DNA of 64,000 nt, taken from contig NZ_CP107918.1 of NCBI RefSeq assembly GCF_036014195.1, forward strand, positions 4,278,001-4,342,000. The letters are read 5' to 3'. The DNA is from Streptomyces sp. NBC_00442 (GTDB lineage Bacteria > Actinomycetota > Actinomycetes > Streptomycetales > Streptomycetaceae). The translations under genes were made by a program, and so were the position numbers. Positions 63,027 through 64,000 of this stretch are shown piece by piece. Numbering within the stretch: the first letter of the stretch is position 1; each line of letters starts with the position of its first letter. A model generated the notes under the pieces. The model saw nothing but the letters and a program-made list of their open reading frames with translations, made no database searches and was not told the origin of the DNA.

Positions 63027-64000
63027 CTCCCGGGCCGGCCCGCCGTCCCCGTGCGGAACGTGCGCCGGTAGGCGGTCGGCGGGACGCCGAGGGCCGCCTG
63101 GAGGTGCTGGCGCAGCGAGGTCGCCGTGCCGAAGCCCGCCGCGCGCGCTATCGCGTCGACCGAGAGGTCGGTCGATTCGAGGAGCTGGCGTGCGTGTTCC
63201 ACGCGCTGCTGGGTGAGCCACTGGCCGGGGCTCAGGCCCACTTCCTCGCGGAAGCGGCGGGTGAAGGTGCGGACCGACATCGCCTCCTGTTCGGCCATGT
63301 CGCGCAGCTGGATCGGCTCGTGCAGGCGGCCCAGCGCCCAGGCGCGGGCGGCCGTCGTCGTCGCCACCTGGGGTTCGGGGACCGGACGTTGGATGAACTG
63401 GGACTGGCCTCCGGCCCGGTGCGGGGGGACCACCGTGCGCCGGGCCACGTCGTTGGCGACGGCCGAGCCGTGGTCGCGCCGCACGATGTGCAGACACAGG
63501 TCGATCCCGGCGGCGACCCCGGCCGAGGTCAGCACGTCGCCGTCGTCGATGAACAGGACCTCCGGGTCGACGTCCACGGCCGGGAAGATCCGCTGGAAGT
63601 GCTCGGCGCAGGCCCAGTGCGTGGCGGCGGGGCGCCCGTCGAGCAGCCCGGCCGCGGCCAGGACGTAGCCGCCGGTGCAGATCGCCACCATGCGGGTGCC
63701 GGGGCGTACGAGGGCGAGGGCGGCGGCCAGTTCGGGGGTGAGGACACCCTCGTCGAAGACCGGCCCGAGTTCGTAGGACGCGGGGACGACGACCGTGTCC
63801 GCGGTGGCCAGCGCCTCGGGGCCGTTCTCCACGAGGACCGAGAAGTCCGCGTCGGTGCACACCGGGCCGGGCGGCCGCACCGAGCAGGTGACCACCTCGT
63901 ACAACGGTCCGCGCACCGGGTCCTTGGCCCGGCCGAAGATCCGCTGCGGGATGCCCAGTTCGAAGGGGAGCAGCCCGTCGAGCGCGAGCACCACGACCCG
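63023..64000 (-). CDS. GlxA-type AraC-family regulator (5' end outside window)
   Basis: The frame is open to the window edge; probably only a few N-terminal residues are missing. A DJ-1/PfpI-like (glutamine amidotransferase-like) domain occupies about the first 170 residues (VVVLALDGLLPFELGIPQRIFG, VVPASYELG, RMVAICTGGYVLAAAGLLDGRPAATHW with the nucleophile-position Cys). The C-terminal AraC HTH pair is at about 215-315 (LRDMAEQEAMSVRTFTRRFREEVGLSPGQWLTQQRVEHARQLLESTDLSVDAIARAAGFG). Such regulators respond to small metabolites. It is convergent with the catabolic operon and could control it or a neighbour outside the window. Confidence 0.9.
   Translation of the reverse strand, partial: RVVVLALDGLLPFELGIPQRIFGRAKDPVRGPLYEVVTCSVRPPGPVCTDADFSVLVENGPEALATADTVVVPASYELGPVFDEGVLTPELAAALALVRPGTRMVAICTGGYVLAAAGLLDGRPAATHWACAEHFQRIFPAVDVDPEVLFIDDGDVLTSAGVAAGIDLCLHIVRRDHGSAVANDVARRTVVPPHRAGGQSQFIQRPVPEPQVATTTAARAWALGRLHEPIQLRDMAEQEAMSVRTFTRRFREEVGLSPGQWLTQQRVEHARQLLESTDLSVDAIARAAGFGTATSLRQHLQAALGVPPTAYRRTFRTGTAGRPGS

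Overview
The window is a piece of a Streptomyces chromosome. GC content and GC at third codon positions are very high, start codons are often GTG, and the gene families include chaplins, rodlins, a MelC1/MelC2 tyrosinase pair, a DmdR1-type iron repressor and an NsdA-like regulator.

Layout. 0-3.1 kb: the end of an enoyl-CoA hydratase gene, two TetR regulators and an alpha/beta hydrolase with candidate TetR operators. 3.2-7.5 kb: three rodlin genes, a small unknown gene, a short chaplin and an unusual double-domain chaplin with a roughly 260-residue His/Pro repeat and a sortase signal. 7.8-18.6 kb: a secreted GH26-like glycoside hydrolase convergent with an eight-gene exopolysaccharide operon (two glycosyltransferases, initiating sugar transferase, Wzy-like ligase/polymerase, MurJ-like flippase, NodB deacetylase, Wzz-like protein, CelD-type acyltransferase) whose genes nearly all overlap by a few bases. 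19-30.7 kb: an accessory secretome of three more short chaplins, about nine small secreted proteins, a VKOR disulfide enzyme, tyrosinase with its chaperone, a small LADTG protein, a second GH26 enzyme and a P450. Several of these genes share a promoter-like pattern, CGnnnC-N16-nGTTnn, resembling ECF sigma BldN promoters.

30.8-51.2 kb is largely core Streptomyces sequence: citrate synthase 2, pdxH, a PAS/GAF protein, a SIS protein, dmdR1, an ABC exporter, a prim-pol protein, an NsdA-like regulator, purU, a sigma/anti-sigma pair with a STAS protein, and an EF-hand protein. Between pdxH and the PAS gene the minus strand carries a candidate structured RNA with its own promoter and a 12-codon reading frame.

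51.2-64 kb: a secreted PI-PLC, then a CoA-dependent catabolic cluster (acyl-CoA ligase, amidohydrolase, three acyl-CoA dehydrogenases, cyclase-type hydrolase, SDR, zinc alcohol dehydrogenase, GlxA/AraC regulator). Three copies of a CTGACGG-type operator tie these genes together. A 57-bp tandem repeat array and an inverted copy of a dispersed repeat also lie here.

Taken together, the left half reads as a developmental cell-surface locus: hydrophobic amyloid coat (chaplins and rodlins), a secreted polysaccharide with enzymes that may trim it, thiol oxidation, melanin formation and sortase-anchored proteins. The right half is housekeeping regulation followed by an uncharacterised acyl-CoA catabolic route. 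All functions are inferred from sequence patterns read by eye; no database search was run.
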